Below, one piece after another: positions 8,793 through 16,446 of a DNA stretch of 64,000 bases; the stretch's first letter is position 1, and every line of letters starts with the position of its first letter. The notes beneath the pieces are model-generated. The model did not search any database and was not told the origin of the DNA. It saw only the letters and a program-made list of their open reading frames with translations. Source of the DNA: DASZTV01 sp035548125. GTDB taxonomy: Bacteria; Actinomycetota; Actinomycetes; JAFAQI01. Both the position numbers and the translations under genes were made by a program. The stretch spans positions 174,392 through 238,391 of the forward strand of contig DASZTV010000006.1 in the NCBI GenBank assembly GCA_035548125.1, in the 5' to 3' direction.

Positions 8793-9704
8793 ATGGAGAG
8801 CCCGCTGCTGAGGCGCCACGGGGCCGTTGCGGGCCGTGGAATCGACGGGAGGGTGGCGGCACACTATGGCGACCCGTTGCGCGAGCAGCGCACGATGTTC
8901 GACTCCGGTGCGGTCGTCGACCGCTCCCACCGCGGCGTCGTACGGGTGTCAGGTCCCGATCGGCTGAGCTGGCTGCACTCGCTGATCTCGCAGCATGTCG
9001 AGACACTGCCACCCGGCGAGACCCGCGAGGCGCTGATCCTCTCGCCGCACGGTCACGTCGAGCACCACCTGGTGTTGCGCGACGACGGCGACGCCACGTG
9101 GATCACCGTCGAGCCGCAGACGTCCGCGGCGCTGGTCGACTACCTCAACTCCATGCGGTTCATGCTGCGGGTCGAGGTGGACGACTTGTCGGCATCACAC
9201 GGCGTCCTGTCACGGGTGGCAGGTGACACGACCAGCGACGAGATCGTGGCGGTCGATGACCTGGCCGCACGAGTCGAGGCAGCCGGGCTGCCGCTCGTCG
9301 GGCACGCCGCCTGGGAGGCGCACCGGGTCGCGCGGCACGTCCCGCGACTCGGCTTCGAGACCGATCACCGGACGATTCCGCACGAGGTCGGCTGGATCGG
9401 GGTCGCCGTTCACCTGGACAAGGGCTGCTACCGCGGGCAGGAGACTGTCGCCCGGGTGCACAACCTCGGACGGCCGCCGCGGCGACTCGTGTTCGGTCAT
9501 CTCGACGGCACCTCCGACGAGCTGCCGGTCGCGCACACCCCGGTCGAGCTGGACGGCCGGGCGGTCGGCTTCCTCGGAACCGCGGTGCACCATGCGGAGA
9601 TGGGCCCGGTCGCACTGGCCGTGGTGAAGCGGGCGACGCCGGACGACGCGCCGCTGACGACCGCGGGCATGGCGATGAAGATCGAGCGCGTCGTCGACGC
9701 GTAG
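8793..9704 (+). CDS. ygfZ: CAF17/YgfZ-type folate-binding protein
   Basis: A GcvT-fold protein of about 303 residues with the diagnostic YgfZ motif DKGCYRGQETVARVHNLGRP, whose cysteine is the conserved K-G-C-x-G-Q-E residue. YgfZ/IBA57 proteins bind tetrahydrofolate and support assembly or repair of iron-sulfur clusters, for example in MiaB and aconitase-type enzymes. ATG 8793 is chosen over an in-frame GTG at 8766 because a TACGCT -10 lies at 8780-8785, seven bases before the ATG, consistent with a leaderless transcript and placing the GTG upstream of the promoter. It diverges from the GT90 gene. Confidence 0.92.
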   Translation: MESPLLRRHGAVAGRGIDGRVAAHYGDPLREQRTMFDSGAVVDRSHRGVVRVSGPDRLSWLHSLISQHVETLPPGETREALILSPHGHVEHHLVLRDDGDATWITVEPQTSAALVDYLNSMRFMLRVEVDDLSASHGVLSRVAGDTTSDEIVAVDDLAARVEAAGLPLVGHAAWEAHRVARHVPRLGFETDHRTIPHEVGWIGVAVHLDKGCYRGQETVARVHNLGRPPRRLVFGHLDGTSDELPVAHTPVELDGRAVGFLGTAVHHAEMGPVALAVVKRATPDDAPLTTAGMAMKIERVVDA

Positions 9705-9710
9705 GTCTGG

Positions 9711-12242
9711 CTAGAGGCCGAACAGGCCGATCTTCTTCTTGGCCTTCTTGTCGGCGGCCGGGTTCGGCCGAGGCCGCGCTGGCGGGGTCGCCGCGGCAAG
9801 TGAAGACGGTGCGCTTTCGTCGAGGCCGAGCGAGGAGAGCTCCCGCAGCAGTGCCGCGGTGTCGGCGTCGCCGCTTGCGGCAATCGGCTCGTGGATAGGC
9901 GAGGGTTCGGGCTCCGGCTCGACCTCGGCGACTGGAGCGGGCTCCGGCTCCGGCTCCGAGGTGTGGTGGAGGTCGACCAGCATCGCTGCGGCCTGCGCGG
10001 CTTCGGCGGAGCGCTGTGACTTCTCGATCGCTTCCTGCAGCGCAGCCCGCTCGGCTTCCTCCGCCGCCGCCTTGGCGGCAGCTTCGGCGGCGACCCGCTC
10101 AGCCTCTTCCTGCGCCTGCCGCTCGGCTTCAAGCCTTGCGTCGGCCTCGGCCTGGGCGGCGGCGAGCGCGGCGCGGGCCTCGGCTTCCTGCTCGGCGCGA
10201 GCCGCCTCGGCGGCCTCCGCGGCAGCTCGCCGCTGGGCCGCTTCCTGCGCCTCGCGCTCGGCGGCGGCTTGCTCCTCGGCGAGTCGTGTCGCTTCCTCGG
10301 CAAGTCGCGCCGCTTCCTCGGCAAGTCGCGCCGCTTCTTCCGCGGCCGCCCGCTCGGCGGCTTCTTCCGCGGCGGCCTGTTCGGCCGCGACCCGCGCCGC
10401 CTCCTCCGCGGCGGCGATGCGAGCTGCCTCTTCGGCGGCGGCTTCCTCAGCGGCAACCCGGGCGGCTTCTTCGGCGGCGGCCTGCGCGGCATCGGCGCGG
10501 GCGGCGTCCTCAGCGGCCCGGGCTGCCTTCTCGGCGGCGAGCTCGTCGGCGGCGGCGCGGGCGGCTTGCTCAGCGGCTTCGCGGGCTGCCTTCTCGGCGG
10601 CGAGCTGTTCGGCCGCTACCCGAGCTGCTTCGTCGGCGGCCGCGCGTTCGGCGGCGAGGCGGGCGGCTTCCTCTGCGGCGCGCTTCGCGGCTTCTTCGGC
10701 CGTTGCCTGCTCGGCAGCAAGGCGAGCGGCCTCTTCGGCGGCGCGCTGGGCGGCGTCGCGCTGTGCCTGCTCGGCAGCCATCGCAAGCTGGTCGCGCGCA
10801 GCATCCTCGGCCGCGCGCGCCTCGCGCTCCGCCTGCTCGAGCTGGATTCGCGCGGCCTGTTCGGCGACCTCGCGGGCGAACCGCTCGGCAGCTTCACGGG
10901 CGGCGCCCTCGGCGGCATGCCGGGAAGCTTCTTCTGCCTCGCGCGCGGCCACTCGGGCGCGTTCGGCTTCGAGGTCGACCAAGCGCGGCGGGGCGTCGGT
11001 TGCGGCGCCGTCGAGACGACGGTCCGGGCGAAGCGTCTCGACCGCGGCCTGCGCCTGCGCGAGCTCGGCGGCAGCCGCGGCACGGCGGCGGCGACGCTGC
11101 TCCTCGAGATCGATGCTGTCGTCGTCGCTGCGCTTGGCCGGCTTCGGTCGCGGCCGGCGGATGAGCGACGGGTCGTCGTCGGCGATGGCCGGGGGCGGGC
11201 CGAGTGCGTCTGCCAGCGTCCCGGCGACCCGGTCCATCGCGGCGGCAAACGACTCGCCGGACTTGCGAGAGACCGGAACGGTCAGGTTCGCGCCGCCGCT
11301 GAGCTGCGCGGCCATGACGTCGAGCTGCAGCGGGTTGGTGGTCGGTGCCGTCGTACCGGGCTGCGCGGTCGTCACCTCACTCGCCAGCCGCGCAAGCCGA
11401 CCGAGTGCGTCGTCGTCGGTGCTCGCCGGGGCGCTGCCGTTGCCGCCGGGGTTGCCGGACCCGTTGCGTGCGCCGCTCAGCGCGTCGGCGAGCGCCGTGG
11501 CTGAGCCGTAGACGTCCTCGCCGCCGTCGTCGCCGGCTTCGCTGATGTCGACGAGCCCGGCGTCGACGAGCGCGACGAGCACCTGGCCGGCCTCGAACAG
11601 CGTGTACCCGCAGTCCGTGGCGAGCTCGGCGACGGTGCGAGCGCCGTCGATCTTGCACAGCATCGACCAGGCGTCGCTGTCGAGCGTCGTCTCCGGCGCG
11701 CCGTCGCCGCGGGCGGAGAGCACCGGTACGGCGGTCGGGCTGTCGACGATCTCGGCGATCGTCTCCCACTCGTAGCCGCGCTCGCGAAGCGACTCGAGCA
11801 GGTCGACGACGGTGAGCGGGGGACCGACGTCCTCCCGGGTCTTGGCGTTCTTGCGGAACCGCCAGCTGCCCTCGGTCCAGCGCATCAGGTCCCAGAGCGT
11901 CTCGTGCAGCTGCTCGGTGACGAAGCCCTGGACGACGTCCTGCTCGACGTACCCGAGGTGGACGAGCAGCTCGCCGAGGTTCCACGACGACAGGTCGGTC
12001 CGCTGCGCCTCCTGGGCGTCGGCGAGCGCCTCAGGCGCGAGGATCCCGGAGGACACGAGCTTGGCGCCCAGGTCGGCGTGACGGTCCGGCGCGTGGATCC
12101 CGCAGACCAAGCCGGAGCGCATGAAGATCTGCGCTTCCTCGCCCTCCGGGTGGGCCAGCGTGAGGCTTCCGGTCGCGCCATCGGAGGCGAGATCGATCAG
12201 GACGGAGGCGAGCGTGGTCGAACTCAGGTCGCCCTTGAGCAT
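9711..12242 (-). CDS. DUF4388 (PATAN) protein with a very long Ala/Glu coiled-coil rod
   Basis: 843 residues. Residues 1 to about 130 form a DUF4388/PATAN domain (MLKGDLSSTTLASVLIDLAS... and TGSLTL...IFMRSGLVCGI), a regulatory module seen in response-regulator and polarity proteins. A second helical module around 190-235 (VAELATDCGYTLFEAGQVLVALV) resembles a winged helix. From about 380 to 735 the chain is almost pure Ala/Glu/Arg with repeated AEEAARxAAE-type units, expected to be a single extended helix or coiled coil. The tail is proline-rich and ends KKAKKKIGLFGL. A near-perfect AAGGAGGT (12248-12255) precedes the ATG. No signal peptide, so cytoplasmic; perhaps a scaffold. The opposite-strand open frames here are shadows of the repeats. 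Confidence 0.85.
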   Translation of the reverse strand: MLKGDLSSTTLASVLIDLASDGATGSLTLAHPEGEEAQIFMRSGLVCGIHAPDRHADLGAKLVSSGILAPEALADAQEAQRTDLSSWNLGELLVHLGYVEQDVVQGFVTEQLHETLWDLMRWTEGSWRFRKNAKTREDVGPPLTVVDLLESLRERGYEWETIAEIVDSPTAVPVLSARGDGAPETTLDSDAWSMLCKIDGARTVAELATDCGYTLFEAGQVLVALVDAGLVDISEAGDDGGEDVYGSATALADALSGARNGSGNPGGNGSAPASTDDDALGRLARLASEVTTAQPGTTAPTTNPLQLDVMAAQLSGGANLTVPVSRKSGESFAAAMDRVAGTLADALGPPPAIADDDPSLIRRPRPKPAKRSDDDSIDLEEQRRRRRAAAAAELAQAQAAVETLRPDRRLDGAATDAPPRLVDLEAERARVAAREAEEASRHAAEGAAREAAERFAREVAEQAARIQLEQAEREARAAEDAARDQLAMAAEQAQRDAAQRAAEEAARLAAEQATAEEAAKRAAEEAARLAAERAAADEAARVAAEQLAAEKAAREAAEQAARAAADELAAEKAARAAEDAARADAAQAAAEEAARVAAEEAAAEEAARIAAAEEAARVAAEQAAAEEAAERAAAEEAARLAEEAARLAEEATRLAEEQAAAEREAQEAAQRRAAAEAAEAARAEQEAEARAALAAAQAEADARLEAERQAQEEAERVAAEAAAKAAAEEAERAALQEAIEKSQRSAEAAQAAAMLVDLHHTSEPEPEPAPVAEVEPEPEPSPIHEPIAASGDADTAALLRELSSLGLDESAPSSLAAATPPARPRPNPAADKKAKKKIGLFGL

Positions 12243-12436
12243 TGACGACCTCCTTCGCCCGATCCCGTCGCCGCGTCTTGCTCTCCTTAGTCCTTCGGCA
12301 CGTCGAAGGCCCGTGTTGAGCCATCTGGCGCAATTTCACGCTCAGCTGGCGCAGCGACCGGGATCTACCCGTGACAGGATGAGAGTAGGCCTGCCCGCCG
12401 GGAGCACTCAGCCGGGATCCAGGCCCGAAAGGCGCC

Positions 12437-12988
12437 ATGATGACCGTCCCCACCCGCAACAGGCGTATCGACCGGCTGCTCGCTGCCGACTATCTCGCCG
12501 AGCTGTCCAGCCGCTCGACCGACGAGATCCGCGCGATGCGCGCCGAAGCGGAACAGGAGGAGACGGACCTGTCGTTCCTGCGCCGGCTGCTGCAGGGCCG
12601 GATCGACATCCTGCGGGCGGAGCAGGCGCGCCGTCACGGTGACGGTCCGGAAGGCTCGCTGGTCGAGTCGCTCGCCGGGATCCTCGCCGACGACCGGGTG
12701 CCCTCGCACGGTCTGGGCAGGCACGCGGTGCTCGAGCCGTCCGACGTCGCGATGTATCGCCGGTACGTCGAGGCGCTGGTCTTCGAGGCCAACCTGTCCG
12801 ACCCGGCCGCGCTCGACGATGCACTGTTGAACCGGTTGCTGGCGGTGCTGGACCGTGAAGAAGCCGAGGTGTCGCGCAAGCGCCGCTCCATGCAGCTGGT
12901 CATGGATGCGCTGACCGCTGAGCTCGGCCGCCGTTACCGGGAGGGCGTCGCTGACGTGGCGGACCTGTTGCACACCGAAGGCGAGTAA
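12437..12988 (+). CDS. rsiG: RsiG: c-di-GMP-dependent anti-sigma factor
   Basis: The protein carries two copies of the c-di-GMP-binding signature E(X3)S(X2)R(X3)Q(X3)D: E42-S46-R49-Q53-D57 within EETDLSFLRRLLQGRID, and E142-S146-R149-Q153-D157 within EEAEVSRKRRSMQLVMD. In Streptomyces RsiG these motifs lie on two helices of an antiparallel coiled coil that binds a c-di-GMP dimer and then sequesters the sporulation sigma factor WhiG. Length (183 residues) and motif spacing fit. GAAAGG precedes the tandem ATGs. No WhiG gene is in this window. A TTG-started asparaginase follows six bases later, so the two are probably co-transcribed. Confidence 0.9.
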   Translation: MMTVPTRNRRIDRLLAADYLAELSSRSTDEIRAMRAEAEQEETDLSFLRRLLQGRIDILRAEQARRHGDGPEGSLVESLAGILADDRVPSHGLGRHAVLEPSDVAMYRRYVEALVFEANLSDPAALDDALLNRLLAVLDREEAEVSRKRRSMQLVMDALTAELGRRYREGVADVADLLHTEGE

Positions 12989-12994
12989 CGCGGC

Positions 12995-13954
12995 TTGGCT
13001 GACTCCGCACCCGCGACGGACTGGCCAGTCGTCGCGGAGGTCATTCGTGGCGGTTTCGTCGAGGGCCATCACCGCGGTGCCGTCGTCGTGCTGCGCGGAT
13101 CCGACGTGCTGTTCGCGGCCGGACCGACCGACGTTCCGATGCTGCCGCGCAGTGCGGCGAAACCGTTGCAAGCAAAGGGAATGCTGGACTGCGGCCTGGC
13201 GGTTGACCCGGCTCAGCTGGCGCTGATCTGTGGCAGTCACACCGGCGAGCAGATGCACGTCGACGGCGTACGTGGACTGCTTGCCTCGGTCGGGCTCGAC
13301 GAGTCGGCGCTGGACAACACCCCGTCGATGCCGGCCGACCCGAAGGCGCGTCGCGCGCTGACGATCGAAGGTGTCGGTCCGGCGCGCATCACGCACAGCT
13401 GCTCGGGCAAGCACGCCGGGATGCTCGCCACCTGTGTCGCGGCCGGCTGGCCGACGGCGACGTACCGCGATCCGGCCAGCCCGTTGCAGGTGCGACTGCG
13501 CGACACGGTGTCGGAGCTGACCGGCGACCCGGTCACCGCGACGCTGGTCGACGGGTGCGGCGCGCCGCTGTTCGCCGTGACGCTGCGCGGCCTCGCCCGG
13601 GCGTTCGGTGAGATCGCGACGGCGGATGCGGACAGCAACACCGGTCGATGTGGCGCTGCGATGCGCGCACATCCGGAGCTGGTCGCCGGCACGGGTCACG
13701 TGACGACGCGCCTGATGCAGGGGATGCCGGGGTTGATTGCGAAGGACGGCGCCGAAGGCGTGTACGCCGTCGCCCTCCCCGACGGGACCGCAGCCGCGGT
13801 GAAGATCGACGACGGCGCCCCCCGGGCGCAGCTACCGGTGCTGTTCGCCGCGCTCGGCCACGCCGGTGTCGACCTGACCGACGTCGCGGATCTCGGCCAC
13901 GTATCAGTCCTCGGTCACGGCAAGCCGGTGGGCGAGATCCGCCCCACCATCTAG
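12995..13954 (+). CDS. L-asparaginase II family protein
   Basis: 319 residues matching the Asparaginase_II family (thermolabile, Rhizobium etli type), unrelated to EcAII: conserved segments LPRSAAKPLQAKGMLDCG, LICGSHTGEQMH, HSCSGKHAGMLATC and VDGCGAPLFAVTLRGLARAF, containing the Ser/Lys and Cys residues of the proposed active site. It hydrolyses asparagine to aspartate and ammonia in the cytoplasm. The start is a TTG with no clear ribosome site; it may be translated by coupling to rsiG, whose stop is six bases upstream. Ends just before the tandem-repeat intergenic region. Confidence 0.85.
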   Translation: MADSAPATDWPVVAEVIRGGFVEGHHRGAVVVLRGSDVLFAAGPTDVPMLPRSAAKPLQAKGMLDCGLAVDPAQLALICGSHTGEQMHVDGVRGLLASVGLDESALDNTPSMPADPKARRALTIEGVGPARITHSCSGKHAGMLATCVAAGWPTATYRDPASPLQVRLRDTVSELTGDPVTATLVDGCGAPLFAVTLRGLARAFGEIATADADSNTGRCGAAMRAHPELVAGTGHVTTRLMQGMPGLIAKDGAEGVYAVALPDGTAAAVKIDDGAPRAQLPVLFAALGHAGVDLTDVADLGHVSVLGHGKPVGEIRPTI

Positions 13955-13964
13955 CGCTCGCTCG

Positions 13965-14073
13965 CATGTCACACCGGTGTTGTGACACCTCGCCCTCATG
14001 TGACATCGGTGTCGTGAATTGCTGCCCGCATGTGACATAGGGGTCGCAAATCGCAACCCCTATGTCACATGCG
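13965..14073. repeat. Three 32-bp tandem repeats ending in a near-perfect 18-bp-armed palindrome
   Basis: Three imperfect units start with CATGT(G/C)ACA at 13965, 13997 and 14029, each exactly 32 bases, followed by a partial inverted copy at 14061. The third unit and the partial copy form a perfect inverted repeat, 14027-14044 against 14056-14073 (18-base arms, 11-base loop). The first unit contains its own small inverted repeat TGTCACA/TGTGACA (13967-13973 and 13981-13987). There is no T-run after the hairpin. The core TGTGACA resembles half-sites of dimeric regulators. Confidence 0.85.
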
Positions 14074-14141
14074 ATCACCACCGAAGCGGCGTTAGCAGCG
14101 TCCCTGGCGTAGATCATCGAAACCGTTGCTAGGGTTGGAAA

Positions 14142-14190
14142 AGTTAGTGCTAGCAGACCGCTTGCAATAGTTAGCGCAAGAGCCTAGGGT
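14142..14190 (+). promoter_or_regulatory. Promoter with direct-repeat operator for the Xre regulator
   Basis: TTGCAA at 14162-14167, a 17-base spacer and TAGGGT at 14185-14190 form a good sigma-70-type promoter. The GTG start of the regulator is six bases after the -10, so the mRNA should be leaderless. Two direct repeats, AGTTAGTGC (14142-14150) and AGTTAGCGC (14169-14177), lie upstream of and within the spacer, 27 bases apart, and are likely autoregulatory binding sites. Confidence 0.6.
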
Positions 14191-14196
14191 GGCGTC

Positions 14197-14679
14197 GTGG
14201 CCAAGCTGGATGTGCGCAATCTCGGGGACTACATCCGCGAGCAGCGCTCCGCTGCGCAGATCTCGCTGCGCCAGCTGGCGAGCCTCGCCGGCGTGTCCAA
14301 CCCCTACCTCAGCCAGATCGAGCGCGGGTTGCGCAAGCCGAGCGCCGAGATCCTCCAGCAGATCGCGAAAGCGCTGCGGATCTCGGCAGAGGCGCTGTAC
14401 GTCCAGGCCGGGATCCTCGAGGAGCGGTACGGCGACAGTGATGTTCCCGCCGCGATCCTCGGCGACGCCTACCTGGCCGAGCGCCAGAAGCAGGTGCTCC
14501 TCGAGCTTTACGAGGCGTACCGACGCGAAAGCGACGTTAAGAGCGGGACCGCCGAGAAGGCGGACTCTGAATCAGCGCCGACCCCGACGTCGCGCACCCG
14601 GACGGCTCGTCGCGCGAAGCCACGCGCGGCTGCGGCTGGCGGTGCCGATACCGACGAGAACCAAGCCGCCTCGTCCTGA
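14197..14679 (+). CDS. Xre-family HTH regulator preceding hbhA
   Basis: The first 75 residues are a classic Cro/C1-type helix-turn-helix (LGDYIREQRSAAQISLRQLASLAG, then VSNPYLSQIERGLRKPSAE), followed by a helical segment and a basic, Ala/Arg-rich disordered tail. The same pair of genes, an Xre regulator directly before the heparin-binding haemagglutinin gene, exists in mycobacteria (Rv0474-Rv0475 in M. tuberculosis), which supports both assignments. Leaderless start at GTG 14197. Direct repeats in its promoter suggest autoregulation. Confidence 0.88.
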   Translation: MAKLDVRNLGDYIREQRSAAQISLRQLASLAGVSNPYLSQIERGLRKPSAEILQQIAKALRISAEALYVQAGILEERYGDSDVPAAILGDAYLAERQKQVLLELYEAYRRESDVKSGTAEKADSESAPTPTSRTRTARRAKPRAAAAGGADTDENQAASS

Positions 14680-14723
14680 CCAAGACCTGGTCGGCGTTCC
14701 CTGCGCCGGCCTTCACGACCCGC

Positions 14724-14743
14724 GTGTCACCGCGAGGTGACAC
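14724..14743 (+). promoter_or_regulatory. GTGTCACC/GGTGACAC inverted repeat before hbhA
   Basis: Perfect eight-base arms with a four-base loop in the regulator-hbhA gap. The arms contain the same TGTCAC/GTGACA core as the tandem repeats at 13965-14073, so it may be a further operator, or an attenuator hairpin. Confidence 0.4.
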
Positions 14744-14772
14744 CCGACTCGGCCCTATGGAGGTCCGAAGAG

Positions 14773-15522
14773 ATGCCTACTGTTCCGACGATTGACGCCA
14801 AGCCGCTCTACGCCATCGCAGGCGTCGGCGACCTCGCGGTCGAGACGCTGCGTAACCGCGCGAACCTGCTCCAGACCCAGGTCAAGAACCTGCCGTCGCG
14901 GGCGCAGGGCCGCCGCATCGACCTGACCGCCGACGTGCGCAAGCAGGTCGAGGAGCTTCCGGCGACGCTGCGCAAGCAGCCGGAAGCGCTGCGCAAGCAG
15001 GTGGACGAGCTGACCGCGACCGTGCGCAAGCAGGTCGAGGAGCTCCCGACCTCGGTGCGCAAGCAGGTCGAGGAGCTTCCGGCGACGCTGCGCAAGCAGC
15101 CGGAAGCGCTGCGCAAGCAGGTGGACGAGCTGACCGCGACTGTGCGCAAGCAGGTCGAGGAGCTTCCGGCGACCCTGCGCACGCAGCCGGAGACGCTGCG
15201 CAAGCAGGCCGACGAGCTGAGCGCCCGCGTGCAGTCGGCGTACGCCGAGTTCGCGACGCGCGGTGAGAAGGTCGTCGCCGGCCTCCGTGGCGACGCCGCA
15301 CCGAAGGCCAAGGCGTCGACCAAGCCTGCGACCAAGAAGGCGTCGGCGAAGCCGGCGACCCGCAAGCCGGCCGCAAAGCCTGCTGCTGCCAAGGCAACTG
15401 CCGTGACCGAGCCCGCCGAGGGTCCGGCCCCGACGACCGCGGCCCCCACGCCTTCCCCGGTGGCCACGCAGGAGCAGTTCTCCGCCGCTCCGCTGAGCAA
15501 CGGCGAGGCTCCGACCGCCTAG
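14773..15522 (+). CDS. hbhA: HbhA-like heparin-binding haemagglutinin with hendecad repeats
   Basis: About 249 residues. After a short N-terminal helix (PLYAIAGVGDLAVETLRNRA) comes a long amphipathic rod built of 11- and 7-residue units such as VRKQVEELPAT and LRKQPEA, then a Lys/Ala/Pro tail (KKASAKPATRKPAAKPAAAK). HbhA of mycobacteria has the same layout: a coiled-coil rod and a Lys/Ala/Pro tail that binds sulfated glycans; non-pathogen homologues are linked to cell envelope and lipid bodies. No signal peptide. ATG 14773 has GGAGGT at 14759-14764, eight bases upstream. An 86-base stretch is exactly duplicated 120 bases downstream, showing recent internal expansion. Confidence 0.75.
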   Translation: MPTVPTIDAKPLYAIAGVGDLAVETLRNRANLLQTQVKNLPSRAQGRRIDLTADVRKQVEELPATLRKQPEALRKQVDELTATVRKQVEELPTSVRKQVEELPATLRKQPEALRKQVDELTATVRKQVEELPATLRTQPETLRKQADELSARVQSAYAEFATRGEKVVAGLRGDAAPKAKASTKPATKKASAKPATRKPAAKPAAAKATAVTEPAEGPAPTTAAPTPSPVATQEQFSAAPLSNGEAPTA

Positions 15523-15537
15523 TCACAGCGTGGCTTC

Positions 15538-15574
15538 GAGGGTCCCCGGCGGGTATGAGCCGCCGGGGACCCTC
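15538..15574 (+). terminator. Strong stem-loop terminator after hbhA
   Basis: Fifteen-base perfect arms (15538-15552 and 15560-15574) with a seven-base loop GTATGAG, followed by TGCTTTG. Rho-independent-like with a weak U-tract, as usual in high-G+C genomes. Confidence 0.75.
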
Positions 15575-15609
15575 TGCTTTGTCGGTGATCTTCAGGCTGC
15601 GGGTGCACG

Positions 15610-16446
15610 ATGGACGGTGTGAGCACTGAGGGCGGCGCTGAGTTCTTCGGTGCCGACTGGGTGCCACCACAGGAGTCCGAGGCGAGGCCGGCACCAGCAC
15701 CCCCGGCTGACCAGCAGATCTCGTTGTGGGCACGCGTCAAGCGGGCACTCGCGCCGATCGCCGCGTTCCTCGCGGCCGTCGTGAAGCTGAAGTCGGTGCT
15801 GTTCCTCGGATCGATGTTCGTGTCGATCGCCGCCTATGCGCAGCTGTGGGGATGGCGCTACGGCGTTGGGTTCGTCGTCCTGTTGCTCGTCCACGAGCTG
15901 GGGCACGTCATCGCGTTGCGGCTGCGGGGCATCAAGACCAGCGGTCTCGTGTTCATTCCGTTCATCGCTGCGCTCACGATGTGGGAGCCGAAGGAACGGC
16001 GTCCCTACCAGGAAGCCGAGACCGCACTTGCCGGCCCGATCGCCGGGACGGTCGCGGCGCTGGCGGCCCTTTGGTACGCGCACGCGTCGGGCTCGTCGCT
16101 GTGGCGCGCACTCGCGTTCACCGGGCTGTTGCTGAACCTGTTCAACCTGATCCCGTTCATCCCGCTGGACGGTGGCCGGGTGGCGCGACTGACCTACCCA
16201 TGGGTATGGGCGGTCATCGGCATCGGCCTTCTCGGGTATCTCGTGGCCCGTCCCAAGCCGCTCGTCGTCGTGCTGCTGTTGCTCGTCGGTTACGAGCTCT
16301 ACCTGCACGTGCGGCATCCCGAGCGCGCGGACCACGAGGCAGTCGAGCCACGGCAGCGGCAACGGCTGTCCGTGATGTACGTCGCGCTGATCGTGGCGAT
16401 CGTCATCGGGATGCACGCGACGTACACGGCGCGCACCCTCAGCTAG
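15610..16446 (+). CDS. M50 family site-2-type zinc metalloprotease
   Basis: A polytopic membrane protein with the zinc-binding HELGH motif inside a TM helix (VVLLLVHELGHVIALRL, about residues 92-108) and the distal ligand motif LDGGR near residue 195 (NLFNLIPFIPLDGGR). This pairing defines intramembrane site-2-type proteases. No PDZ domain is present, so it belongs to the minimal group whose substrates are usually unknown (anti-sigma factors or SREBP-like proteins in other members). The proline-rich N-terminus of about 45 residues is cytoplasmic. Its 3' end overlaps the convergent glycosidase gene by eight bases. Confidence 0.85.
   Translation: MDGVSTEGGAEFFGADWVPPQESEARPAPAPPADQQISLWARVKRALAPIAAFLAAVVKLKSVLFLGSMFVSIAAYAQLWGWRYGVGFVVLLLVHELGHVIALRLRGIKTSGLVFIPFIAALTMWEPKERRPYQEAETALAGPIAGTVAALAALWYAHASGSSLWRALAFTGLLLNLFNLIPFIPLDGGRVARLTYPWVWAVIGIGLLGYLVARPKPLVVVLLLLVGYELYLHVRHPERADHEAVEPRQRQRLSVMYVALIVAIVIGMHATYTARTLS

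Noticed and set aside
9739..11511. 590-residue plus-strand ORF (Ser/Ala-rich) and other long frames opposite the DUF4388 gene
   Set aside because: Composition is the exact antisense of the Ala/Glu repeats, no ribosome site, no domain; the minus strand has a perfect Shine-Dalgarno and a recognisable PATAN domain.
13965..14073. CRISPR array or rho-independent terminator
   Set aside because: Whole 32-bp units repeat, with no spacer turnover; no cas genes; the hairpin has no T-run.
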